Translations under genes and position numbers: made by a program | The notes under the pieces: generated by a model | Seen by the model: the letters and a program-made list of their open reading frames with translations, nothing else | Databases searched by the model: none | What the model was told of the DNA's origin: nothing | Assembly: GCA_000497125.2 (NCBI GenBank) | Contig: CM035318.1 | Location: 434,001 to 498,000 of the forward strand | From: Spironucleus salmonicida | Taxonomy: Eukaryota; Fornicata; Diplomonadida; Hexamitidae | DNA length: 64,000 bases | Reading direction: 5' to 3' | In this document: in pieces, positions 21,316-33,082 of the stretch | How positions within the stretch are numbered: the stretch's first letter is position 1 | Layout: every line of letters begins with the position of its first letter

Positions 21316-24300
21316 TCAATCCACACTAGAGCTGATCTGGCTCTCTAGCTCCTGTAGGCCCTTCTACACCTCGTTGAAGAGCCCTTTAAGCCCATTCTAA
21401 ATGCCCTAGCTTTCCTCCCGCAGCTCCTTAGCGGCATTGGTTGCGACCTGGAAGCTTTCGTTAAAGCTGTCAGGGTCCGTGTCAACAGTAGAAATGGTGC
21501 TAGTGGCGTTGCTGAAGACGGAGGCGTCGCTAGGCGGCTTGGCGACCGGCTTCGGAACCCGGGCTGAATTGTACAAAAAGGTTGATTTTGCTGACGAATT
21601 CAACCGATTTTCAAGCGTCTTCGTCTGCTGCTGAAGCTGCTTCAGGTAGGAGGAGAAATTGCTTGTGCTGGACTCGGATAGGTTTGATGTATCGTTGTTG
21701 CCGGTGTTGAAATGCGACCCTACATCGCTCCCTGAGCGATTCTAGGACTGGAAAACGTTGTTCGGTACCGCCGAAATGATAGAGTCGTCGTTGATCTTCC
21801 GGTTGATATCATTGATCTGGTGGGTGTATAGTTCGTTTTACGGCGAGTTTCTCATGATGGAGCGGAAGTTCGTCTTATCGACGGACTGCGAAAACTGGTC
21901 TGGAGTGAATTCTGTGGTTTACGACTTCCCAGTGTTAGAAGGGCTGGGGAGTTCATTGTAGGGGCGATGCGTGTACTGGGCTGTGTTATGATGTTGGAGA
22001 TGCGGTTATTGATATGCTAGATTTTAAATATTTTGCTAGTTTGGATTATATCCAGATGAGGTTGATGTGGTATAGTCAGATTTCTCTGGATATAACTAGT
22101 TCATCAAATTTGATTACTGGTAAGGTAGTTTAGTATCACGTTGTCTTTATTAGTCATATAAGCTATCTTAATGACTGCTTTTATTATTATTAAATTAATT
22201 TACATCTGTTTATTGTTCGTTAAAATGTTATTTATCATAGCTCTAGTTTTCAAATGGTTACTCAATTATATTTAAGTTTTACTTCTAGTTTGAGAATGTA
22301 TTTTCATTTATAGGAAAATTAGCGTCATAACTATTTTCAATTATACCATTATTTTAATTATTTTGATACGGGTTTTCAGTTTTACCGCTATATAAATTTT
22401 GTCTGTTATTAAAGTTTTAATTTTAATCTTCTCCTAATATTTTACGCTAAAGCCGATCATCTGTGCTATTACTGTTTTAACTTGATTATAATAGATTTTA
22501 TGCATCATTAGAATAAATATTTTGTTTTATCAACTATTGGATGTGTTCATCACTTAATCCTGCTTCTTTAAGATCATCTAATTATTTGTTTGTTAATCCT
22601 TTATTGCCTGCAACCGACTTGCTTCGTTATGGAGCCTAACCAATCTACAATATAAGCTCTTCAGGTGATGGCAAATCTAATAACTGGGAGTCTTTTGGCT
22701 AAAGTTAATTCATATACTCTGTGTCGCCACGTTGATGCTTTTAATCATATTATTGTTGATATAATTCTTATGTACTTTCGCTTTCTACTAAGCCATGACC
22801 AAACGTTCCATCATTTAATTTTTTATCAATAATCATATTCTTAATTTCTTTTCTAGCTTCAGCAGTAGTATCCGTTGTTTTACTCATACTACTCATTAAT
22901 ACAGTATTTGGAGTCATTATATTGCCTAAAGTACCATCAGAACTACCTAAATTAATACTATTACTGGATCCTAACTAGTTTTAGTTCTAATTACTAAATA
23001 TATTTTTAGCAGTGGGTTATTACTTATTTTATTGCTGTATGTTTGAAATTTGCTACTAGTAAATATTTGGTATGGTATCGTAACTATCATTTTTAATATT
23101 TTATGACATTTAGTCAATTATTTTTTATTTTTAATTGTTTTCGACAGATTATAAAGTATTATGTTAAATTTCTGATATTAATGCTTAAATTTTTTAGTCG
23201 ACATTTAAATCTTAGCTATTCATAATATTTTTATATGATTATTCATTGTTAGCAATTTCTTCAATTTAACTATGATCGCTTTAACTGATTTAAGATTACA
23301 AATCAAATAACTTTTTCTTAATTTCATTTGATATTGGAAGTTCTGTAATTTCTTATTTCGTTAAATAATTAGAAATTTTAGTAGGAGCTAGAATTTAATT
23401 AGCTGCGTAATTTTCTGTTGTAGACGAGTTTTAAGATACATCTTTGGAGCTATTTTGAGATTACTTCTTTTTGACGACTTTTATAATATTTATTGCTGGA
23501 GAATCGAAGTTTTCTTAATTTTAGGTCACTTACTTAAGTTAAGTAGGAGTCGCTGGTTAAACTTATTATGGTGATACAGTTGAAGATATTTAATCTTAAT
23601 CTTTTAAAATGTCATTTTAAATTTCATCCACTATACTTTAAGATTTTTCATGATTTCGTTTTTCATCATCTTTCTTTTACTTAATTCTCTTTACCGCAGA
23701 CACCTAAGGTGACGCTATAGAATCATCTAATAAAATTGCTTATTTAATCTCCTTTATTGTATTCTAAATTAGTTTTTCTTTCTTTAGCAAATCTTTTTTG
23801 GATTAACTAGCAGATACTTCATTTGACAACAACGATGATTCTGATTTAGCTAAATCTTCTTAGTTTGAATCTTCAACTAAAGAGTTAGTGAGCTTAGATG
23901 TAGAAGATGATTAACTAATTTTTTCTTAATGCATTTGCAATAATTTCCTTACAAGTTCTTTGTCTTATCTACTAGGCATTATGTCTTCATTAGTAGCAAT
24001 AGAAGTCTTCTTGATTGGCTATTTTGTGACTTGTTTTGGAGGGAATTTAGCTGAGACTTAACTGGTATTTTTACTACTTGTAGATTTCATAATTGAAGGT
24101 GTAGGTTGAGAAATTGAGGATGAAGCATTTTTAGAGGTATTTGAATCTGGAAATTATTTTTTGAATGCGTTTGCTGCCGTTGACTGTGGGTATTTAGGAG
24201 ATTTTGGTTTCTCTTAAGATTTTATGTTTGTACCAGAAGATTTAGGCTTAGGAGTTTGTACTACTGCGTTTTTAATATTACTAGTGGTAGTATCAATTTA

Positions 24301-26184
24301 CTTTTTAGGGATTTATCTATCAGATAATTTTTATATTGGCTTTGGTGGGGCATTTAGTTATATATCATCTATAATATCTGCTTCATCTTAGTTTTCTTAA
24401 TATAATTCGTCTTTATTAATAACCCCATCGCTAGATCCAACATTAGTTGAAGTACTGCCCTTATTTAGTCCAGATTATTATTTATTAGTGTATCTTATAC
24501 CTTTTAATCTATTTTATAATGTTTCATTAACACTTTTTCCTATTCTATTCGAAGCCATTGGAATCCAGCTTTAGAGTTGATCATCTTCTTCAACCTTTAC
24601 ATTTTTAGAAGTACTAGCAGGATGTATTTACCTTCTTTCTGCATAATCTTATTCAATTAATTCAAGTTTTTCAGCCAATTCTTATCTAGTACGAGCATTT
24701 TCATTAACCTATGATCTAGCAACTGCTCTTTTAATCTCTGTTTGCGTTAAAGGTCTATCAACATTAACCAATTCATCCGCACGAAGTTCCTGGTCTGCTT
24801 TTTTAGAATAGTTCTTGTTATCATTCTAATATCTTTTAGGGGGCTCCATCTAATTTTATAAAACATTTTCATTTACAGTATTTTAGTTTATTTTCTACTG
24901 TTTTTACTCTAGAATTTCATCATCATCCACCGCAAATGAAATTTTCTTCTTGTCAATCTAACTTGTACTAGATACTCCAGAGGCTCCCTCAACTCCTTAA
25001 CTTCCGCCACTATTCCCATCTCCAGTTTTACTACTTTTCATACTTTCCATTATTCCACTAACTTACGACAACAGTTTTTCATCATTTTTACGATCCCGTT
25101 CTACTTACATTTTTATATCATTATTAGCATATTTTGTATTAAACATTTCCTCCACTTCTTAAACTTCTGCATCCATATCACGCATTTTCATTTCAGGTGG
25201 TGTAATTTTACCAGGTAATACATCCATTGTGATCGTTTCGAGTTGTTTCTCCGCAAATTTATGATCGAATTCATCATCGAGAGTGAAATTTGTAGTAATT
25301 TTTCCGGAAATTGTCACCAAATCATTGTAAATATCGCAGTTTGAAGGACTGAAATTAGCCAAAATTAAATAAAAGCAGCGTAAAATATCATTGATATTAT
25401 TTAAATTTAATGATTTTTAATCAATTTTGAGCTTAAAATTCAAGTCCATTTCGCGGGCTGTAAATATCGCTAATAAGATATAAAGAGATATTACTTTTCC
25501 TTATGTAAGGAAGTGATCAACAAGTTACAGCCACTCTTTCCCCTCTAGCTACTCTGTAAAAAATGTACTGAATACATTAAAAATGAAAAATTATTGATTT
25601 TTCAGATTTTTCAGACAATGGTTTTGGTTGTTCTGATGCATTAAATTTGCAATTTTAACAGGTTCTTATACTTTCTGGGGTGTCTTCAGAATAAAGAAAT
25701 TTTCAATCATTGAGTTGATAATGAAAAGCTCACGATTTGACATAAAATTACGAAAAATAAACATATTTTCGTATGTTTTTAGAAGAAGGCAAACTGTTTC
25801 AAAGGCGGAAGCTGTTGAAATTCCATAAAATTTGACGAATGGAAAGATGAACTTAGGCAACCATGAGCATTGTGCTAGTGATGGTGACCAGCGATACAAT
25901 GCGAGTGCTACTTTCTCGACACGCTGCTTAAGCGTTCTGTTAGCAATTGGATACATCTCATCTAAGGTAAATGTGAGATTTTTGGCCTATAGTATTAGAT
26001 TTGGTGTGTTAAGTGACTCTTTTTCTGTATAAAGTTTATAATCCTAAACAAACGTGTCTAAGCGATCTTCATTACATGGCAAAGCTAGCAAAAACCTCCA
26101 GCAGTTATCTCTATGTTAATCTGGATATGCTTTATATTGCTTTAATAATGCTATTAAATGATTCTTTGTTAAAGTTGGAAGCAT
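21316..26184 (-). CDS. TBC-domain protein (TBC1D31/WDR67-like) with long Gln/Asn/Ser-rich tail
   Basis: One uninterrupted frame of 1,622 residues. Residues 1-270 match the degenerate Rab-GAP TBC domain of TBC1D31: Y-P-D-x-H-R-D-x-C-W-R-F-L-L-A-L-P, then ALYRWSPSL, WLPKFIFPFVKF, SMIENFF and EGKEWLQLVDHFL. Human TBC1D31 is a centriolar-satellite protein that also carries N-terminal WD40 repeats; none are present here, and an alternative ATG lies 10 codons upstream. About 350-1,620 is charged then low-complexity (Gln, Asn, Ser, Lys), with predicted coils, and includes GLTNKQLDDLKEAGLSDEH. The last 200 codons are in a GC-rich island (21310-21960). TBC GAP activity is doubtful; a centrosome/basal-body role is inference. 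Confidence 0.8.
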
Positions 26185-26255
26185 TTTGAGACTAAAATTT
26201 TTAATATAAAACATATATTTATATATAATAAATATATAAATTAGTAAAAATACAA

Positions 26256-26855
26256 TCAATATTAGTTAAGTTCAGATATATCCAATGTTGCAAAGGTATC
26301 GTAGTTTAAATTGACTTCATATTATCCTATCTATAGATAATCAATTTTATTTGTTCTGTAATCTTTTATTTTTAATTTATGTTCACAATATAACTAAGCA
26401 TATCTAGATCTTGAATATTATATTACTTCCTACATCTAAGTCAGGCCAAAATATTCACCATCTATGTTCACTAATTTATCATAATACTTTATTTTTTATA
26501 TCTATACAAAATCTTCGGCATTTAAAATCTTTACATTTTCTTTAATTTCATTAACACGTTAAATATTCTTAATATGCTTTATTTCTTATGTATTTTTAAA
26601 TATAATAATTTGAATTTTAAAATAAATATCATCCAGTTTCAATACTTTTGATTCAGTTTATTGCAGATAAAATTGCTCTAAATTGCATTTAAATGAATAG
26701 TTTAAACTTTATGTTTTGCTAGCATTAAAATGTGTCAACAAAGTGAAGGGTTGGTATGAAACCACTGGTTGAATTTCAGTATAAATTCTTAGATTATTAA
26801 TGATGCAAAACCCAGCTTATAATGTTAAGATATGCTCTTAAATTATACACTGCAT
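26256..26855 (-). CDS. Hypothetical protein
   Basis: A 199-residue frame, AT-rich, starting MQCIIQEHILTLQAGF and ending ISELNQY-TGA. It has a mix of hydrophobic and charged segments (SKVLKLDDIYFKIQIIIF, YYDKLVNIDGEYFG, HKLKIKDYRTNKIDYLQ) that look like beta-rich domain sequence. No signal peptide, membrane helix or known motif was seen. It lies 71 bp upstream of the TBC gene in the same direction. It is accepted as a gene because of its length without TGA and natural composition, but family and function are unknown. Confidence 0.5.
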
Positions 26856-27363
26856 TATTTAATTATTATAGTCTTAGAATTTAGTTAAGCACTCTTTGAT
26901 TGTTAATAATATTATTCAATAATTTTAAATATATAATATGAAATTTAGAGAGTAGTTATGTTAAAATTGAGAGGAGCTGAATAGAAATTATTATATAATG
27001 TAAAGTATCAATAGAATATCATTTTGAATTAAGAATTTTTTGATATTTGATTTATGTGATCATATCAAGATTAAATTTGAAGTGAGTACATGATCAAGAA
27101 AAATAAATATGATAATATAAAGCAAAAGTAGAACAATATTTAATGCTACGCAGATATAACCAAATAAAGTAATACAATCCTAACATTCAGGATTTTTGGG
27201 TAGTTAGTAAAAATTAATTTTTAAATATCATTAAAATATGAAGGAATTAATATATTATTATAACTAATATATTTAATAACTAAAAAAGTAATATTTCTTT
27301 TAAACGATGTATTTTATATTTTTCTAATATAATACATACATATACTATAGTTCCTCTCCCTAA
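26856..27363. other. AT-rich intergenic region upstream of URM1
   Basis: About 500 bp between divergent genes, with frequent TGA/TCA in all frames. No element recognised. Confidence 0.5.
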
Positions 27364-27639
27364 ATGATAAAAGTTGAATTTTTAGGAGGGCTTGAGTTAC
27401 TTACTAACAATATATCACATTTTTAACTTGATATAGTCCAACCTTGCGAATTAAACTAGGTAGCTTAGTTAATAACCGAGAAGGTCATTACAAAAGATAG
27501 CGAAATATTTTTCTAAGACAGCCAGATTTAGAATGGAATCATTTAGTTAATTAATGACTAGGATATCGAGATTTTGGACTCCTCTATAGTTAAACCAGGC
27601 GACAAACTTACATTTATCAGCATGGTTCATGGTGGATGA
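27364..27639 (+). CDS. URM1: Ubiquitin-related modifier 1
   Basis: A 91-residue beta-grasp protein. It starts MIKVEFLGGLELL, has LINDQDIEIL in the second half where URM1 has its LIND(A)D-x-E-L strand, and ends in the required HGG carboxyl terminus. URM1 carries the thiocarboxylate for 2-thiolation of tRNA anticodon wobble uridines and is also conjugated to proteins under oxidative stress. Length matches the family (about 95-105). The stop follows Gly-Gly directly, so no C-terminal processing is needed. Other pathway members (Uba4, Ncs2/6) are not in this window. Confidence 0.93.
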
Positions 27640-27772
27640 CCAGTGATTCGCTATTCTCATTGTAAATTTTAAACAAATTGCGTTATACTACAATTTAGAA
27701 CGTAGTTCTAACGCAATTTCAGCAGTTTCTTATATTTTAGCTATATTTTCCAAAAACACCAATACTGAATTT

Positions 27773-28333
27773 TCACTCCTCATCCTCATCCTCGCTCACG
27801 CCAGACCCTCTCACCATCAAATTCTCAACTATCAGTCTGTAAATATCTGCCACAACTCGGCCAATTTAGCATTTCTGACTTTCCACTCCCTATTCGCAAA
27901 ACGTAGCTTTCTGAACCGTTTCGAGCAGGGTTTCGGTCCCAAAAGGGTACAGGTGCCCGGTACGGTAACCTACGCTCAGCAGCGCGTTCGCAAGCTCTCG
28001 CTGGTTTGCGTTCTCTGTGACGCTGTGCGTGACGAACGTGTACTAGCAGTTCATCAGGCGCTGCCAGTCGCCAGCGATTTGAATTTCCGTGCTGTTCTGG
28101 TCGAAGGTTCCGTGCAGAATCACTTCGTAAAAGTGCACTCCGAGGGCGTCCCACTCGAAAAGGAATGTCTCGAGGTAGGAATGAATCAGCGCAGACGTCA
28201 CAAAGTCTGGGCCGTTTGGGAGCAGTTTGTCGTGAAATTTGGGCGCAAAATCACGCTGCACAATCCTGTACTCAATGTGAACCAATTCTGGGTTTTGGGG
28301 GCCAAACTTTGATAGCAGAATCGGAATGAGCAT
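27773..28333 (-). CDS. Unrecognised protein in a GC-rich island
   Basis: A 186-residue frame with a strong coding look and GC-rich codons. It starts MLIPILLSKFGPQNPELVHIEY, continues FAPKFHDKLLPNGPDFVTSALIH, then FEWDALGVHFYEVILHGTF and WQRLMNC, and ends in an acidic SEDEDEE just before GAG-TGA. The order of beta strands and helices is reminiscent of a Mediator- or HORMA-type fold, but I cannot place it. It converges on URM1 with a 133 bp gap. The whole gene coincides with the GC island 27780-28330 while both flanks are very AT-rich. Confidence 0.68.
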
Positions 28334-30690
28334 TATTAGAGTTCTAATAATATATGGTAATTGAAATATATTATTTTGCTAAATGGGAATATGAAAAATC
28401 GATTAAAATGGTGTATATGCTATTCAATAGTTATGATTAATGTATAATTGAATGATTAGATATAGTGAAAAGGAATTGTGAGCTAAATATTAGTAATTGA
28501 TAAGTAGTAATATATAAAATAATATATTTGGATGTTTACTACTATCCTGAAGTTGAATGACTGGGATTAAAAGAGATATTTATCGTTAATTAATAAATTA
28601 AGCTTTAGTTGTTTTTGTTACAATGCGGTCTACGATAATATTCTAGAAGTAGTTATAGAATATATCAAATATAAGAGTTAAACATTGAATTGGTTTATGT
28701 AGCTGACGGTTAGAGAATCATAATTTCTAGTTGCTACTAATATCAAGATTTTGATCTTGCTCCCTTTAGTAGTGTTAAAGATGATAGATTATACTTGTTA
28801 ATAATAAGTGCACCTGAAATTTTTTGGTAATATAAATAAATAGTTACGATATTATAAGTTGTATTGTAGTTATTCACATATTTATTAACGTTTAAGTTAA
28901 AAATTTCTGATGTGTGAAATACCAGTAATAAATCTATTTTATAAGACACATAAAATCTGAATTATACTTCATCATACAGTAAATATTATGTTTAATTGCT
29001 ATCTTCCGTCTAGGCTTAATATGAATAAACTAAATTATTATATTATTTGGATTTATAGTATTAATAAATAAAAAACATGTCATATTACAACAATTCATAA
29101 GAAATCTAGTAACTAGCTCTTACTAGAAGTAGATAGGCTTGAGTTTTATAGGGTATCGCTTTTGAATATGATTTAAAACTTATAGACACAATAAAATATC
29201 ATACTGCAATTTATAAAAGTAATTTAATCTACAATTTAGATTATGAGTAATAGTATTTATTAATAAAATTACATTATTGATAATCTAATTAAATCCAAAA
29301 ATATTATATTAACTCTACTTACTAAAGTGATATATGATTTTGAAATACTAATAAATACATCATAGTGTTAATATATAAAATAAAATGATTAATATCCTAA
29401 GTTAAATTGTCTTCCTTATTTTAGTTATATAGATTAAATAACTTATTATATTATCAATAATATTTGGATATTATTATAATATATTCTATAATTATATTTA
29501 TATAACGAAATATGTAGCAAACAATTAGCTAAATAAATTATATCAACCTTATAAAAATTATAAATGACAATAAAATATATGCTATATAACTTGTTAATAC
29601 AAATTGAAAATAAGTGGATATTACTTGTATATTAGCATTATACTATATTAGTAAAATAAAGATATTAAGATAAATTGAGCTTGTACTATATAAAAATATT
29701 ATCTTATTTTGATGGTATTTAAATAAGCGTTAACTATTAATTATAGTTAAACTTCTAGTCGGAATTACTGAAGGTAATGACGTTTATGAGTTTAAATTTA
29801 TTCAAAATTAATATCGTATAGTTTTTTTGAGTAATTTATTATGTAATCGGAATCATATAGAACTAGTAATCATTATTTAGGATATTCTATAGGTATATAT
29901 ATTATAAATATGTTAAAATAATAAAAGATTTATAACGGCAGCATTTTATTCTTTTAATATTAAATATATTTTTTATATGTTATTGGTGATTATTATCAAT
30001 TCTATTGTAATAAGTAAAATTTCACATTATAAAGATAATCAGAAGTCATATGATTATAAATCTTAATAATTCAGTCTTGGATTTAATTAAAAAATCAAAG
30101 ATAATGTTGAAACTTACAAAATACTTATATATTTTATAACTAATAGAAAGAGAACTATAATTTAATGGTAAAATTAAATCAAGTATATTGAAAATTAATC
30201 AATTATTTAGATTTTTAATAAATATTTTTGATTTATTAACTTAAACTATTTACAATTGTATATATACTGTACATATTCTTAATTATAGGTAATAAATCCT
30301 ACTAAAAATTATTCGTAATCTACTTCTTATTATTAATCAAGCATAAATTACAATGTTGATACTTTAATTAATATAATGCATTTAATTTTTAAAAATTTTA
30401 TCAGACTTATATAAATATCATAAATATATAATAAATAAGGATAAATTTTGATTCAAAAATAATTTTAAAGTCAATAATCGTATGATAGTTGTTTCCTTAT
30501 ATGTGACCAAATTATTAATTAGCTAATTAGTATTTGTATATTAATATGAACTAAAACTATTTACAACTTATGAGCTGATTTAATTTGGAATTACTTATAA
30601 TTTATATATACTTATAACATGATCGGTAAAATTTAGAATTATGCGCCCATTGTTCTCGTAAATATAGGACCAACTAGCCTCACTTAAGTC
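28334..30690. other. 2.4 kb AT-rich region without recognisable genes
   Basis: The longest gene-free stretch of the window. TGA and TCA occur at high density in all frames, composition is mostly A/T with short A/T runs, and I see no tandem array, mobile-element gene or RNA gene. Confidence 0.5.
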
Positions 30691-31185
30691 TCAAAACTTA
30701 CCAGAATCTTGGATGATGTTAATATAAGATTCACCTGAGTCATTCTCTTTTGCAGGAACAGGGTCAGGAGGAATGTTTGAATTTTCTCCATTTTTATTAC
30801 CCGATTTAACTTGCTATATTGTGTTATTTATTGAGCAGCATCGAGCTACTTAACTACAGTTAAAAAGTACTTACGTTTTGATTGTTTTCACTGGTCCTAA
30901 GGCGTTGATTCCAAGGAGTCAGATAAATTAAAATTTATCATCTGCTTCATTTAAAGCGACATTTTCAGGTTTTTCTATAATTTTATACTGTGATAGTGCT
31001 GAATCATTATCAAATTAACTTAAATTTTCATCTATCCATCCTAGTTTTAAATGTACATTTTAGAAATTAAGCTAAGGATTTTAGGTGATTAGCTCAAAGG
31101 ATCGAAAACCGCAACCTTATTATAACTCATTAGTGAATGTGTATTGTGAAGAATCTAGAAATAATCTATTTAAAACTAAGTAAAT
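30691..31185 (-). pseudogene. Broken gene fragment with an in-frame TGA
   Basis: A 165-codon frame bounded by TGA at both ends (30691-30693 and 31186-31188). It has no ATG near its 5' end and one internal TGA at 30919-30921. The translation before the TGA is convincing (GCGFRSFELITQNPQLNF, LGWIDENLSQFDND, ALNEADDKFQFI). The frame continues directly after it (LLGINALGPVKTIKT) into a low-complexity end. The pattern D-K-F-Q-F-I-x-L-L-G-I-N-A-L-G-P resembles the last strands of a galactose-binding/discoidin-like domain, which is tentative. The 5' part overlaps, in antisense, the open frame upstream of the next gene. Confidence 0.45.
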
Positions 31186-31354
31186 TCACTTATAAGGTAA
31201 ATAGCTTAAAAGAGTTGTTACAAGAACGCTTACTCCTCAATAAGATGAAAGACCACAAAATTATATTAATTCTAGATTAGCTTTAATTTAGGCACCATTG
31301 ACAGTTGATATTAGTAATATTTCTCTTAGTGATGATGAAGATTTAGAACATTTC

Positions 31355-31927
31355 ATGAGTAGTCTTCCTTAAAGAAAGAAGAAGGTAAAAAGTGGCAAGA
31401 ATATTGATCCAAAAATACCTGTAACTGCGCCTGTAGTTGAATAAAGGAAACGAGAGATACCAATAGTTTCGCTTGTTAATACTGAGCCTACTGTTTAATA
31501 ACAGACTGAAAAGAAAAAGAAGGCTAAATAAAAAGATAAAGATAATCTCACAATTTTATAACTATTTAATTAATAATTATAAGAATTATAAAATTTAAAA
31601 ATCGATGATTAAAAATAATAGCAATAAACATAAGTAGTTATAACTGGTATAGAATAATTTAGTTAATCAACAATTAGTGAGAGAGCTGAACGAACAAAAT
31701 AAGTTAAATAAGCTCTATCTAGAGCAGCTATGAGCTATGTTGTATTTTTAGCAGCTTAAAAAAATTGTCTTGAAGCTAAATTTGCAGATACACTATAAAA
31801 ACTTAAAGATCATATATAAGGTCCCAAATTTCAACTTTTAACCAAAGTTATTAATAGCAATAAGACATTAAATACAGAGGAAATTTGTCTTTAAGAAATT
31901 AAAATGTGGATTAAATTTTTATAGTGA
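31355..31927 (+). CDS. Lys/Gln-rich hypothetical protein
   Basis: A 190-residue frame from the first in-frame ATG to TAG-TGA. It has a basic segment (PQRKKKVKSGK), a Lys-rich run (EKKKKAKQKDKDN), a Gln/Leu-rich helical region, and a better-folded C-terminal helix bundle (ERTKQVKQALSRAAMSYVVF, FQLLTKVINSN, EEICLQEIKMWIKFLQ). The same frame is open far upstream without any ATG. The acidic stretch NISLSDDEDLEHF just before this ATG looks coding, so the true N-terminus is probably upstream or lost. Possibly a nucleolar or chromatin factor from the charge pattern only. Confidence 0.5.
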
Positions 31928-32011
31928 ATTTATTAATTATCTTATTTTATTTGTTAATTTAAATATAACTATTTTATAATAATATTAATCTAGTATTTCT
32001 TTCCTTAATAA

Positions 32012-32236
32012 ATGAATATTACGGAACCGTTGGATATGCTTAAATTTTTAGTAAATGAAAAGATCATTGTTTATCTATATGATAAAAGCTTATTAATTGC
32101 TACTTTAGTTTAGTATGATGAGCATTTAAATCTTGTTTTATCAGCTGTTGAAGAGCATAAAGATATATAAATTCGTGGGTTTGACAATATGATTATTCAT
32201 GGTTCTAATATTGACTATATTACTAAAGCTAAGTGA
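32012..32236 (+). CDS. LSM3: LSm3-like Sm-fold protein
   Basis: A 74-residue protein. It opens TEPLDMLKFLVNEKIIVYLYDK, mat­ching the N-terminal helix and first strands of LSm3 (EPLDLIRLSLDERIYVK type). The Sm1 motif follows as LVQYDEHLNLVLSAVEE. Sm2 is reduced: IHGSNIDYI stands where I-R-G-x-x-I/V-x-x-I is usual, with Arg replaced by His. LSm3 is part of the LSm1-7 (mRNA decay) and LSm2-8 (U6 snRNA) heptameric rings that bind U-rich RNA. It is shorter than yeast or human LSm3 because the loop between Sm1 and Sm2 is trimmed. The stop is AAG-TGA. Confidence 0.85.
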
Positions 32237-32247
32237 TAATTTTATAC

Positions 32248-32553
32248 TCAGTTCATTTCACCATCTGACATATCACTTGTTATCAAAACTTTAGTAAATT
32301 ATAAGTTTAAAAGCTTTTATTTCCTTAATTACTACCAGGTGCTAACTGATGGCAATTATATTATACTTTAGTGTACTCTAGCATGATTCGAAGTAGCTCT
32401 CCAATTATGATGCTAAATTATAGGTAATTTTACAATTTCAGTTTCAAATTTCTATTATTACGCATTATCTCCTTCTATTTATATAAGCTCATCCTAACCA
32501 TCGATAATAACAGGCAGATGACGAGGAAAAACTGGTCTTCGTAGACTGGTCAT
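32248..32553 (-). CDS. Small hypothetical protein
   Basis: A 101-residue frame beginning MTSLRRPVFPRHLPVIIDG and ending SDGEMN-TGA. The N-terminal part has a normal composition and a Trp-containing motif (HHNWRATSNHAR). The middle is Gln-rich. There is no recognisable family. It converges on the LSm3 gene with only 11 bp between the two stop codons. Supported by length without TGA and start context only. Confidence 0.45.
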
Positions 32554-33082
32554 TCTATAACAAACTGTTATTTATTTATATAATTAAAGATATCTTGATA
32601 TCAATTGTTTTCATTGGTTATTGTAAAAATTTATATGAATATAATTCCAATTTATGAAAAAACTGTAAAAATTTCTAATTAATGATAGTAAATACTTTTA
32701 TATATTTATTAATCTCACTGATTCTAATTTTTAAATTAGGCTCATTTGATAGTTCTTAAAGTGGAGTTACTATCATATATAAAAAGTAGTATATAGAGAA
32801 TTTATAATTATTAGTGTTATCTGAATAGTTATATAAGTATCAAGCAAATAATTTTTGATTTAAACGTAAATAATAAATCATTTTCTAATCTTATTTGGAT
32901 TCCAGCATAATTACCACTTTACATGAGTTAGCGTTTTTATTTTATACAAAATCATATAAATCTACTATTTATCTTAGATTTTGATGAATATAAATATAAT
33001 ACCTTTTATTCAGTTAATCATTCATTATGACTAAATAATAAAAAACACGTTAAATTTTCTTAATAACAGCAGATATTTATGT
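32554..33082. other. AT-rich intergenic region
   Basis: About 530 bp between a small gene and the 3' end of the first dynein gene, with no coding signal. Confidence 0.5.

Noticed and set aside
30691-30900. A GTAAGT...ATATAG intron in the minus-strand fragment (61 nt)
   Set aside because: Removing it would shift the frame, while the frame is open through it, so it is not supported as an intron.
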